Assembly (NCBI RefSeq): GCF_900547205.1
Contig: NZ_URFY01000092.1
Location: 1 to 7,514, forward strand
Length of the DNA: 7,514 bases
Direction: 5' to 3'
Origin: an uncultured Bacteroides sp.
GTDB taxonomy: Bacteria > Bacteroidota > Bacteroidia > Bacteroidales > Bacteroidaceae
Within the stretch, counting starts at the first letter, position 1, and each line of letters begins with the position of its first letter. Position numbers and translations under genes: made by a program. This document shows positions 1 to 5,662 of the stretch, one piece after another. The notes beneath the pieces were generated by a model. That model was not told where the DNA came from, did not search any database, and worked only from the letters and a program-made list of their open reading frames with translations.

Positions 1-28
1 GGGCTCGTTCGGGACTTACACCCTATAG

Positions 29-1990
29 TTACTGCCCATGCAGGGCAAACATGCCACTCGGTCCTTCCACTCCGGAAGCCCGAGTAGTAATTTTAAAAGT
101 TCCAGTTTTTTCGGGGAACAGCTTGACAACTTCCTGTTCCATTCGTATCGACATATCAGAAGACGCGGGAACTTTCACCGTCTTATACCCAACAAAAGAG
201 AACCACAATATGCCATCCTGCGGTGCATTCAGATGAAAACGACCATCCGCATCCGTAAGCGTTCCGGTACTAGAATTGGCTACAACCACACTTACACCTC
301 TTTTCGGACGTCCCTGCTCGTCGACTACAGTTCCTTTAACTTTAATATTCGTAGAAACTTCTGTTCTGCTGCCGTCTTTAGTTACAACGACAGTCACAGC
401 TTCCGTACTCTTCGTCTTATCCGGTTCTTTCGTTTTAATCAAAATTACTCCATCCGCACCACGACTACCATATACAGCTACCGCAGAACTATCTTTCAAT
501 ATAGTAAAACTCTCGATTACATCTTGATTCATCTTTTCGAGCGCATCATGCTCTACCTCCTTGCCATCAACTAGAACAAGCGGCTTCTTACCCTCCGTGA
601 ATCTGATATTGCCGAATCGAACCGGAACAGAATATTTCACTGGCACAGACATACCGCGCTGCTGTCCGGGAGCCCAGTCGGGCATTTCGCTAACAATCTT
701 TTCGGCTTCTTTAGTCAAGTCCGAATGATCCGATTGGGTCGCCTTCACATCTTTCACTTTACCGTTTTCGGAAACCGTAAACTCTATGATTACACTTCCT
801 CCGGTTTTGCCCTTCAGGCTCGAACTGTTTACCTTATCTTCCAGATACTTATTCAGTGCCGACAAACCACCCGGGAACTCCGGCATCTTCTCCACTACAT
901 CAAAAACGACCATCTCTTCATTGCCTTTCGCTTCATTCGTAGTCACTTCATTTACTCCCCTTTTTACGGTTTGCATCGTATTAACAGTGCCATGCTTCAC
1001 TTTTACAGTATCTCTGGGCACATTTACTTGCATAAATTCCGCCAAATCATTAACTTTGACGGCAGAAATCTCTTCTGCTTTCTCTGAGATTTCGGGGCGG
1101 GCAAAAGCTGTTACTGCAACTGCTGCCAACGGAAGCACATATAAGTACTTCAACCGTGCCCATGGATTTGATTTTTCTTTTAACATCATAGTGATACGTT
1201 TTTTAAGTTTACTGTGATTAAAGCTGTTGGCCATAGAGTAGAGCCTTGTGCCAACGGCTTTTTTTATTAATAATAGTTGATATTCTTTCGCGTTTACGCC
1301 TTTGTTGATTACCGTCTCGTCCGCTTCATACTCATGTATATTCTGCAATTCCTGTTTCAGCAGCCATGCCCCCGGGTTGAACCACTGGAAGAAGATACAG
1401 ATATCGGCCACCAGCAAATCAAAAAAGTGACGATTGCGGACATGAGCCATCTCATGAATCAGAATCTCCCTGCCGTTCTCCTCCAAATCTTTCTGATTGA
1501 TAACGATATACTTCATCCAACTGAACGGAGCTATCTCCCGATTGTGCACAACAAGCGTTACGCCTTGGTCCATTTTCTCCCGCTTACCCGAATATATCAG
1601 CCGGAGCAAGCACAACAATGAATAAATATTGCGGCAGGCAAGAATGACGATTCCTGCCAGATAGACTAATAAAACAATCTGTACCCATGAAATTGATGTA
1701 GAGGAATCTGCAACCTGCACCGCGTCTGCTATTTCGGCAGGAGGAGCGGCAGCCTCCATTTGTGCCATCATCAACAATTGTTCGATGGAAAGAACCGCCT
1801 GTTGCACTTCAACGTGATGCTTGGTAGTCACCTCGATGCAAGGAATGAGCAACGAAAGGAGCAACACCCCCAACAAAGCTACCCGATTGAAGCGATGAAA
1901 TGTCTCCTTACTTAGCAATACCTTGAAAAACAGGTAAAAGAGAACAAGACAAACGGCTGATTTTAGTATATAAATAAAGAATGCTCCCAT
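29..1990 (-). CDS. BlaR1-like M56 membrane metallopeptidase with TonB_C, plug-like and CarboxypepD_reg-like tail
   Basis: This 653-residue protein looks like an inner-membrane sensor protease that partners the BlaI-type repressor encoded just upstream. Hydrophobic segments lie at about residues 4-25, 37-52, 102-128 and 283-297. The zinc-peptidase motif HEMAH is at 179-183, and HEYEAD at 219-224 supplies the likely third ligand (E222 favoured). The part after the last membrane segment is unusual. It has a TonB C-terminal domain at about 366-460 (EKMPEFPGG, VSENGKVKDV, DWAPGQQRG). A segment at about 465-522 resembles the SusC/RagA plug end (AVYGSRGADGVILIKTK). A carboxypeptidase-regulatory-like beta sandwich at about 549-618 follows (KGTVVDEQGRPKRGVSV, SFVGYKTVKV). 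There is no penicillin-binding sensor domain, so a beta-lactam signal is not implied. The ATG lies 26 bp after the repressor stop, which indicates one operon. M56 proteins with TonB tails are known in Bacteroidota; the ligand and substrate here are unknown. Confidence 0.93.
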   Translation of the reverse strand: MGAFFIYILKSAVCLVLFYLFFKVLLSKETFHRFNRVALLGVLLLSLLIPCIEVTTKHHVEVQQAVLSIEQLLMMAQMEAAAPPAEIADAVQVADSSTSISWVQIVLLVYLAGIVILACRNIYSLLCLLRLIYSGKREKMDQGVTLVVHNREIAPFSWMKYIVINQKDLEENGREILIHEMAHVRNRHFFDLLVADICIFFQWFNPGAWLLKQELQNIHEYEADETVINKGVNAKEYQLLLIKKAVGTRLYSMANSFNHSKLKKRITMMLKEKSNPWARLKYLYVLPLAAVAVTAFARPEISEKAEEISAVKVNDLAEFMQVNVPRDTVKVKHGTVNTMQTVKRGVNEVTTNEAKGNEEMVVFDVVEKMPEFPGGLSALNKYLEDKVNSSSLKGKTGGSVIIEFTVSENGKVKDVKATQSDHSDLTKEAEKIVSEMPDWAPGQQRGMSVPVKYSVPVRFGNIRFTEGKKPLVLVDGKEVEHDALEKMNQDVIESFTILKDSSAVAVYGSRGADGVILIKTKEPDKTKSTEAVTVVVTKDGSRTEVSTNIKVKGTVVDEQGRPKRGVSVVVANSSTGTLTDADGRFHLNAPQDGILWFSFVGYKTVKVPASSDMSIRMEQEVVKLFPEKTGTFKITTRASGVEGPSGMFALHGQ

Positions 1991-1996
1991 AGTATT

Positions 1997-2025
1997 GATT
2001 AGTGTTTAAATTTAGATTAGTGTTT
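1997..2025. repeat. Short tandem direct repeat in the repressor/peptidase junction
   Basis: GATTAGTGTTT occurs at 1997-2007 and again at 2015-2025, an exact 11-bp repeat with an 18-bp period. On the minus strand each copy reads AAACACTAATC. The upstream copy contains the repressor's last codons and its TAA stop, and the second copy fills most of the 26-bp spacer before the peptidase ATG. The simplest reading is a local tandem duplication that set the intergenic spacing. A role in translational coupling is only possible. Confidence 0.6.
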
Positions 2026-2385
2026 CTTGTCAGCCTGTTCTACTTCGTTGATGAGTTGTTTCAGCTCATCCAAGGATATATTTTCCTCTTTTACCAAAGA
2101 AGATACAGCGCTGAGATAAGAATTATTGAAATACTTACTAATCACGTTCCGAAGCGTTCCCTTTCGGAAATCTTCTTCACTCACCACGGGATAATATTGA
2201 TAGGTATTACCAAAGGTATTATGAGCCAGAAAGCCTTTATCTTCCAGCCCGCGCACAATAGTAGACAATGTGTTGAAATGTGGTTTCGGCTCATCATAGT
2301 AAGCCAACATTTCTTTCACGAACAAGGGGCCTTTCTCCCAGAAAAAACCCATGATCTCTTCTTCTTTTGCTGTTAGTCCTTTCAT
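2017..2385 (-). CDS. BlaI/MecI/CopY-family transcriptional repressor
   Basis: This 122-residue protein is a dimeric winged-helix repressor of the BlaI/MecI type, of usual length for the family. The N-terminal domain (about 1-75) has the typical family pattern: LTAKEEEIMGFFWEKGPLFVKE, then PKPHFNTLSTIVRGLEDKGF (residues 33-52, recognition helix region) and the wing GNTYQYYP. The C-terminal helices (about 78-122, including FNNSYLSAVSSLVKEE) form the dimer arm, where proteolytic inactivation occurs in the staphylococcal relatives. The M56 gene follows 26 bp downstream, the standard sensor/repressor pairing. Regulated genes other than its own operon cannot be named, and no beta-lactamase lies in the window. 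The ATG gives the canonical N terminus; there is little Shine-Dalgarno sequence before it. An alternating half-site array sits 37-87 bp upstream of the start and is the obvious candidate operator. Confidence 0.95.
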   Translation of the reverse strand: MKGLTAKEEEIMGFFWEKGPLFVKEMLAYYDEPKPHFNTLSTIVRGLEDKGFLAHNTFGNTYQYYPVVSEEDFRKGTLRNVISKYFNNSYLSAVSSLVKEENISLDELKQLINEVEQADKKH

Positions 2386-2421
2386 ATCTGCAACTTTGTT
2401 TGCTGCAAATAACGAGAAGTT

Positions 2422-2472
2422 TTAGTTCATAAACTAATTTTTCTAGTTAAAGTAAACTAATAGCTTTAGTTT
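2422..2472. promoter_or_regulatory. Alternating TAGTT/AACTA half-site array, candidate BlaI-type operator
   Basis: Five half-sites alternate in orientation: TTAGTT 2422-2427, AACTAA 2432-2437, TAGTT 2444-2448, AACTAA 2455-2460 and TTAGTTT 2466-2472. Their centres are about 10-11.5 bp apart, one per helical turn. Neighbouring pairs form dyads, the best being AAACTAA-N5-TTAGTTT (2454-2472) and TTAGTT-N4-AACTAA (2422-2437). The array lies just upstream of the repressor start, where BlaI-family operators are expected. No exact TAnnTTTG box was found for this operon, so the core promoter probably overlaps the array. Binding is inferred. Confidence 0.6.
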
Positions 2473-2480
2473 GCCTATAA

Positions 2481-2521
2481 ATGAGATGGGGAGTGCATTT
2501 GAATGACACTCCCTATCTCAT
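2481..2521 (-). terminator. Strong hairpin after the small membrane protein gene
   Basis: Arms at 2481-2495 and 2507-2521 pair over 15 positions with a single mismatched pair (G-T on the plus strand, C-A on the minus strand) around an 11-nt loop. On the minus strand the hairpin begins 4 bp after the TAG stop at 2526-2528 and is followed by TTTATAGG, a short U-rich tail. Its position fits a terminator that separates the small gene from the repressor operon. The U tract is weak, so termination may be partial. Confidence 0.6.
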
Positions 2522-2525
2522 TTAT

Positions 2526-2743
2526 CTAATTGCAGAACTTATTGAAGATGAAATTACCGATAAAGAACAAATCGCCCATAAAGACAATGCTGAACACTAG
2601 AAAAGTGAAACAAGTGCTCCATCGTGCTCCTTCTGCTTCTTCCCCACCAACCACAGATTATCACCCTTCCCCATCAGGAATGTCAATGCCACTGCCAGCA
2701 AGAAGACGGAAGCATACTGCAAATCTTTTCTCTTTGAATTCAT
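2526..2743 (-). pseudogene. Small two-helix membrane protein gene, split by a one-base frame change
   Basis: From the ATG at 2743 the first frame encodes 48 residues (MNSKRKDLQYASVFLLAVAL..., stop at 2597-2599) with one membrane helix at about 10-25. The -1 frame is open across the second half and encodes a second helix (RWSTCFTFLVFSIVFMGDLF, then FIGNFIFNKFCN) ending at the TAG at 2526-2528. Adding one base in the G4 run (C4 at 2642-2645 on the plus strand) would join the halves into a 72-residue protein: basic N terminus, helix, acidic turn GEEAEGA, helix. A TAnnTTTG box 27 bp upstream and a hairpin right after the second stop bracket the full-length gene, which argues that the intact 72-residue form is ancestral. 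Alternatives are a sequencing or assembly error, a real null mutation, or -1 frameshifting at GTG GGG AAG. The protein family is not recognised. Confidence 0.55.
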
Positions 2744-2769
2744 TGCGGTAATGTTTAAAGTCGTTTTCA

Positions 2770-2777
2770 CAAACATA
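2770..2777 (-). promoter_or_regulatory. Bacteroides -7 box for the small membrane protein gene
   Basis: On the minus strand TATGTTTG matches TAnnTTTG exactly and lies 27 bp before the ATG at 2743, giving a leader of roughly 15-20 nt. No clear TTG -33 element is seen 19-21 bp upstream, so the promoter is moderate at best. Confidence 0.45.
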
Positions 2778-2836
2778 AATAAAAATCACCATTTATCAGC
2801 GTAATTAATGAGAAATCTTTGGTTAATATGAGAAAA

Positions 2837-2891
2837 TCGTTCGTATAAAACGAGTACATCACTGTCTATCAAGAATAAAAACGATATCGTT
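2837..2891. promoter_or_regulatory. Pair of ATCGTT/AACGA dyads between the lipoprotein and small gene
   Basis: AACGATATCGTT at 2880-2891 is a perfect 12-bp palindrome, and TCGTT-N7-AACGA at 2837-2853 is a second dyad with the same half-site. On the minus strand both are followed by T runs, so they could act as weak tandem terminators for the lipoprotein gene. Alternatively they are operators upstream of the small gene's promoter. The sequence does not decide between these. Confidence 0.35.
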
Positions 2892-2903
2892 CCTACTTTA
2901 TAT

Positions 2904-2923
2904 AAAGCATTATACAATACTTT
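2904..2923 (-). terminator. Small hairpin overlapping the lipoprotein stop codon
   Basis: On the minus strand AAAGTATT-GTAT-AATGCTTT forms an 8-bp stem (one U-G pair) with a 4-nt loop, covering the TAA stop at 2910-2912. It is AU-rich and lacks a U tract directly after it, so it is a weak candidate for transcript end formation or 3'-end stability. Confidence 0.25.
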
Positions 2924-4103
2924 TTAGTTTAAAAAATACTAGAACAAAATTGTCATCCCCCTTCATAGTTGCAAACAAATCCGGAAAAAGACAATTTTTC
3001 CCTTCATCATTTCGAAGCTTATTCCAATAGATTAAATCACCTGCAGCAACATAAGCAACAAAATAATCATCCAGCATCGTTATCCAGTTCAATGCCATTA
3101 AACAAGAATCATCGGTTGTATAATAAGGATGAGTATTCACCGTAATGCTTTTGCGAGTTTTTTTATCATAAAAGGTTGTCAAATCCCGTTTATCATGACT
3201 TGTCTGAAATGCAATAAAAGATTTCCCATCCAGAAAGACTCCGCATATTGCTGTCTTTTTATCCATATATTTAGCAGCTCCTATAAAATCATACATATCT
3301 TCCGGTGGATCAAGATTATTAGGAGTAAAATGGTAATCACTCTTATACTTCTTTATTATCGAACTATCTGAAACACTATAAATATCAGAAGTAAACAATG
3401 GAGAGAAATAATTCACAGAGTCACTACGAAAAAAACACCTCCCCTGAACACAAAAAGTCGCCAAATCTTTTTGCTGAAGCATTCCACCACTTATATTACC
3501 CAATGTATCCGTAGTAATGATTCGACACTTATTCATTTTATCAGAGAAAGAATTATCATATGCCTCACCATTAGCAAAGCCCAAACAATTGGGCCCTATG
3601 ACTCCAAAATCAATCATTCCCGCAACAGAACATTGAATCTCTTTCCTAAACTCTCCAGTTAGAGAATAAAAAAGAAGTTTATTTTGCATTGTATCACCCA
3701 GAATCAGGTAATCATGATACGGGTCTATAGCCATCATTGTAGCAGAAGCGAGTTCTCCGGGTCCATTTCCCTGACGACCAACTCTAGCTACAAAGCGCCC
3801 ATCCATGGCAAAGATTAGTACACTAGGAGATATACCATCCAATATATATATTTTATCTTTATAGATCTCCATTCGCCTACAATCACCAAACAAGGATTTT
3901 TCATTAGTCTCCAAAGGAACATATTTAAATTCAGAAACATAAGCAGATATATTAGATTCTTTCGGCAAGTCGACAGGCAGGTTTATAGCCAAACTATCTT
4001 TGTGCTTGTCACTATCAACAATAGTTTCCGTCGATTGACGAGGGGTATTGGAGCAGCTACCAAAGATGCAAATAACAAATAAAATAAATACTATTCTTCT
4101 CAT
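2910..4103 (-). CDS. 6-bladed beta-propeller lipoprotein
   Basis: This 397-residue protein begins with a lipoprotein signal peptide (MRRIVFILFVICIFGSC), with the lipid-bearing cysteine at residue 17. The residues after it (SNTPRQSTE) lack the strongly acidic run of surface-export signals, so periplasmic versus outer-surface location is open. The mature part matches the Bacteroides 6-bladed beta-propeller lipoprotein type: YVSEFKYVPLETNEKSLFG at about 55-73, then YKDKIYILD, SPSVLIFAMDGRFVARVGRQGNGPGEL and the repeating strand pattern YLILGDTMQNKLLFYSLTGEF. The end (CLFPDLFATMKGDDNFVLVFFKL) is also typical. The role of this family is not established. An AAACAGGA stretch directly before the ATG may serve as a ribosome site. 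The gene reads as visibly more AT-rich than the peptidase and DPP genes, and it stands alone between its own promoter region and weak terminators. Confidence 0.88.
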   Translation of the reverse strand: MRRIVFILFVICIFGSCSNTPRQSTETIVDSDKHKDSLAINLPVDLPKESNISAYVSEFKYVPLETNEKSLFGDCRRMEIYKDKIYILDGISPSVLIFAMDGRFVARVGRQGNGPGELASATMMAIDPYHDYLILGDTMQNKLLFYSLTGEFRKEIQCSVAGMIDFGVIGPNCLGFANGEAYDNSFSDKMNKCRIITTDTLGNISGGMLQQKDLATFCVQGRCFFRSDSVNYFSPLFTSDIYSVSDSSIIKKYKSDYHFTPNNLDPPEDMYDFIGAAKYMDKKTAICGVFLDGKSFIAFQTSHDKRDLTTFYDKKTRKSITVNTHPYYTTDDSCLMALNWITMLDDYFVAYVAAGDLIYWNKLRNDEGKNCLFPDLFATMKGDDNFVLVFFKLKSIV

Positions 4104-4200
4104 TCCTGTTTCTTTATTAATTAGTAAACATCTTCTTCACACATTTGTATATAAATACACTTGAGAAGCCGATTACCCCACATCGTTCGCTTACATTTAA

Positions 4201-4208
4201 CAAAGATA
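4201..4208 (-). promoter_or_regulatory. Bacteroides -7 box for the lipoprotein gene
   Basis: On the minus strand TATCTTTG matches TAnnTTTG exactly and would give a leader of about 90 nt before the ATG at 4103. No TTG is present 19-21 bp upstream, so activation may depend on an upstream-bound protein, for which the motif array 64 bp further upstream is a candidate. Confidence 0.4.
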
Positions 4209-4271
4209 AGCAGTTCAGAGATAATATGAGAAAGATAACCACATCGAAAATAACTCTACAATAGTTTCTTT

Positions 4272-4372
4272 AATCATTAGGATATTCAAAATCAAACATC
4301 CTAATGATTGGTTTCAAACATTGAGATGTTTTTTTCAATCACTTCAATGTTTTAAAAAACATCCCAATTAAT
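4272..4372. repeat. Phased array of five 16-bp motifs in mixed orientation
   Basis: The reference copy AAACATCCTAATGATT is at 4294-4309 (plus). Related copies are at 4272-4287 (minus, 14 of 16 matches), 4316-4331 (minus, 13), 4337-4352 (minus, 12) and 4357-4372 (plus, 13). Start-to-start spacing is 22, 22, 21 and 20 bp, about two helical turns. The first two copies form a perfect 12-bp inverted repeat, and further pairs give AAACATTGA/TCAATGTTT and GATGTTTTTT/AAAAAACATC. This looks like a multi-site operator upstream of the lipoprotein gene. The binding protein is unknown. Confidence 0.6.
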
Positions 4373-4459
4373 AATTAAACTATCCACACCGTTGTTTTTG
4401 CTATCAATATACTCCAATCAAATAGTAAGATATTTCTTTCCTAAAGATAGGTTTGGCTT

Positions 4460-4642
4460 CTATTCCACATTCTTAGGAGATTTCTTTTTCAACCGCCCAC
4501 TCTTTTTCAACGCTTCGGCAATAATCCACTGAAGCTGCCCGTTAGTACTCCGAAACTCGTCAGCCGCCCATTTTTCAATCGCTTCCATCGTTTCAGTATC
4601 AACGCGCAAAACAAAACTTTTTATTGATTCCTTTTTTGCCAC
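4460..4642 (-). CDS. Arc-type ribbon-helix-helix DNA-binding protein
   Basis: This 60-residue protein has the Arc/MetJ ribbon-helix-helix layout: beta strand SFVLRVD (about 9-15), helix A TETMEAIEKWAADEF (16-30), and a turn plus helix B RSTNGQLQWIIAEALKKSGR (31-50). That last stretch aligns well with RSVNSEIYQRVMESFKKEGR of phage P22 Arc. A lysine-rich tail follows. It should bind DNA as a dimer through the paired strands. The start is GTG (4640-4642), uncommon in this group. No ATG is available before the strand, and an in-frame TAA lies 27 bp upstream. The gene follows the SPFH gene by 41 bp and is probably co-transcribed with it. That spacer holds a perfect 16-bp palindrome, a plausible autoregulatory site. 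No toxin partner is evident, so a toxin-antitoxin label is not supported. Confidence 0.85.
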   Translation of the reverse strand: MAKKESIKSFVLRVDTETMEAIEKWAADEFRSTNGQLQWIIAEALKKSGRLKKKSPKNVE

Positions 4643-4663
4643 TTCCTTATCGCCTTCTTTGAG

Positions 4664-4679
4664 TTATATAATTATATAA
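4664..4679. promoter_or_regulatory. Perfect 16-bp AT palindrome between SPFH and Arc-like genes
   Basis: TTATATAATTATATAA is fully self-complementary and lies 22 bp before the GTG of the Arc-like gene and just after the SPFH stop. It could be an RHH operator, an internal promoter region, or simply AT-rich spacer. No GC component makes it a terminator. Confidence 0.35.
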
Positions 4680-4683
4680 TCTA

Positions 4684-5631
4684 TTAATGATGCAATGTAC
4701 CTGCATTAATCACCGGTTGCGCAGCTTCATCGGCACAAAGAACTACAAGCAGATTGCTCACCATAGCCGCTTTCTTTTCTTCATCCAACTCTACTATTTC
4801 TTCTTCCGCAAGTTTATGCAAAGCCATGCGCACCATCGAAACTGCACCTTCCACTATCTTTTCGCGTGCAGTAATAATGGCCGATGCCTGCTGACGACGC
4901 AACATCACCGCCGCAATTTCAGGCGCATAAGCCAGATAATTAATACGAGCTTCCACAATTTCCATGCCTGCCATTGCCAGACGTTCATTAAGCTGATGTT
5001 CCAACTGTTCATTGATCTCATCACCGCCACTGCGGAGTGTCAGCTCAGATGCATCCGCCGCATTATCATCGTAGGCATACAAACCAGCCACCTGACGAAG
5101 AGCAGCATCACTCTGCACACGAACAAAATCCTCAAAGGCATTCATTCGCCCGGCCACCGTCACGCTCATCTGACCCGTACCTTTATTATCCGCCATCGTC
5201 TGTGCATCGATTTCGAACATTGCCTTATAGGTATCCTTCAGCTTCCACACAAGCACCAAGCCGATAAGAATAGGATTACCAATCTTATCATTCACTTTGA
5301 TAGGCTCTATATCCAGATTACGGGCACGCAAGGAAAGCTTCTTCTTATTCATAAAAGGATTCACCCAAAAGAAACCTGTCTCAGTAAACGTTCCTTTATA
5401 CTTTCCGAAGAACACCATCGCACGAGCTTCATTCGGCTCTTGAGAGAAGTAACCCGGAATCATCAGAACAATCAATCCTATGAAAATTAATAATAGGAAG
5501 AACAGAAGAATGTTTCCTTTAAAAAGGACAAAGCTCACTATTGCCAAAGCAGGCAAGATCACCAGATTGAGAAACAAGGCCATAAAACCATTTATAACCA
5601 CATCATTGTACTTAAATTCTTTCGCGTCCAT
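4684..5631 (-). CDS. SPFH-domain (stomatin/prohibitin-like) membrane protein
   Basis: This 315-residue protein has two adjacent hydrophobic segments at about 13-36 and 40-60. The SPFH domain then begins at IPGYFSQEPNEARAMVFFGKYKGTFTETGFFWVNPF and runs to about 250. The ARINYLAYAPEIAAVMLRRQQASAIITAREKIVEGA stretch (about 228-263) is the usual end of the domain and start of the helical arm. A short alpha-helical C terminus follows, with an acidic patch EEEIVELDEEKK. SPFH proteins form large membrane-bound rings or scaffolds in lipid microdomains; the specific role here is unknown. The ATG at 5631 is the first codon that gives a complete N terminus. A good promoter lies about 30-60 bp upstream. 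The Arc-like gene follows by 41 bp, suggesting one transcript. Confidence 0.93.
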   Translation of the reverse strand: MDAKEFKYNDVVINGFMALFLNLVILPALAIVSFVLFKGNILLFFLLLIFIGLIVLMIPGYFSQEPNEARAMVFFGKYKGTFTETGFFWVNPFMNKKKLSLRARNLDIEPIKVNDKIGNPILIGLVLVWKLKDTYKAMFEIDAQTMADNKGTGQMSVTVAGRMNAFEDFVRVQSDAALRQVAGLYAYDDNAADASELTLRSGGDEINEQLEHQLNERLAMAGMEIVEARINYLAYAPEIAAVMLRRQQASAIITAREKIVEGAVSMVRMALHKLAEEEIVELDEEKKAAMVSNLLVVLCADEAAQPVINAGTLHH

Positions 5632-5640
5632 AGCATTATA

Positions 5641-5660
5641 TTTTGATATTATTTTGATAT
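5641..5660. repeat. 11-bp-period direct repeat at the SPFH transcript start
   Basis: TTTTGATAT occurs at 5641-5649 and 5652-5660 with an 11-bp period, directly downstream of the SPFH -7 box, around the expected transcription start. One-turn spacing would suit a repressor site on one DNA face, but AT-rich leader sequence alone could give such a repeat. Confidence 0.3.
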
Positions 5661-5662
5661 CA

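Larger units (their letters stand above)
4104..4459. other. 356-bp AT-rich intergenic region without a gene
   Basis: No credible coding frame is seen on either strand. The region holds the upstream control DNA of the lipoprotein gene: a -7 box at 4201-4208, a small dyad TGTAT-ATAA-ATACA at 4146-4159, and a pair of related elements, GATTACCCCACATCG (4171-4185) and GATAACCACATCG (4234-4246), on either side of the box. The 16-bp motif array lies at 4272-4372. The stretch 4373-4459 shows nothing recognisable, and no U-tailed terminator for the Arc-like gene was found. Confidence 0.7.

Noticed and set aside
38..1621. Several plus-strand open frames opposite the M56 gene
   Set aside because: They are antisense to a protein with clear family motifs, have low-complexity translations and lack promoters or recognisable domains.
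29..2385. A beta-lactam resistance locus
   Set aside because: The pair resembles BlaI/BlaR1 in layout, but the protease has no penicillin-binding sensor domain and no beta-lactamase gene is in the window.
2530..2751. A 73-residue plus-strand frame
   Set aside because: It is antisense to the small membrane protein gene, is Pro/Ser/Lys rich and has no promoter; the minus strand has helices, a promoter box and a hairpin in the right places.
4272..4309. Perfect 12-bp inverted repeat as an intrinsic terminator of the SPFH/Arc-like operon
   Set aside because: The stem is AT-rich with a 14-nt loop and no T run follows on either strand. It is better explained as two opposed copies of the 16-bp motif.
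4272..4372. A CRISPR array
   Set aside because: Units are only 16 bp, occur in both orientations, have 4-6 bp gaps and no cas genes are present.
4687..5490. A 267-residue plus-strand frame opposite the SPFH gene
   Set aside because: Its translation is rich in His, Thr and Arg without domain features, and the opposite strand encodes a well-matched SPFH protein with a consensus promoter.
4460..5631. A toxin-antitoxin module
   Set aside because: An Arc-like protein alone suggests an antitoxin, but the partner is a 315-residue SPFH protein with two membrane segments, not a toxin fold.
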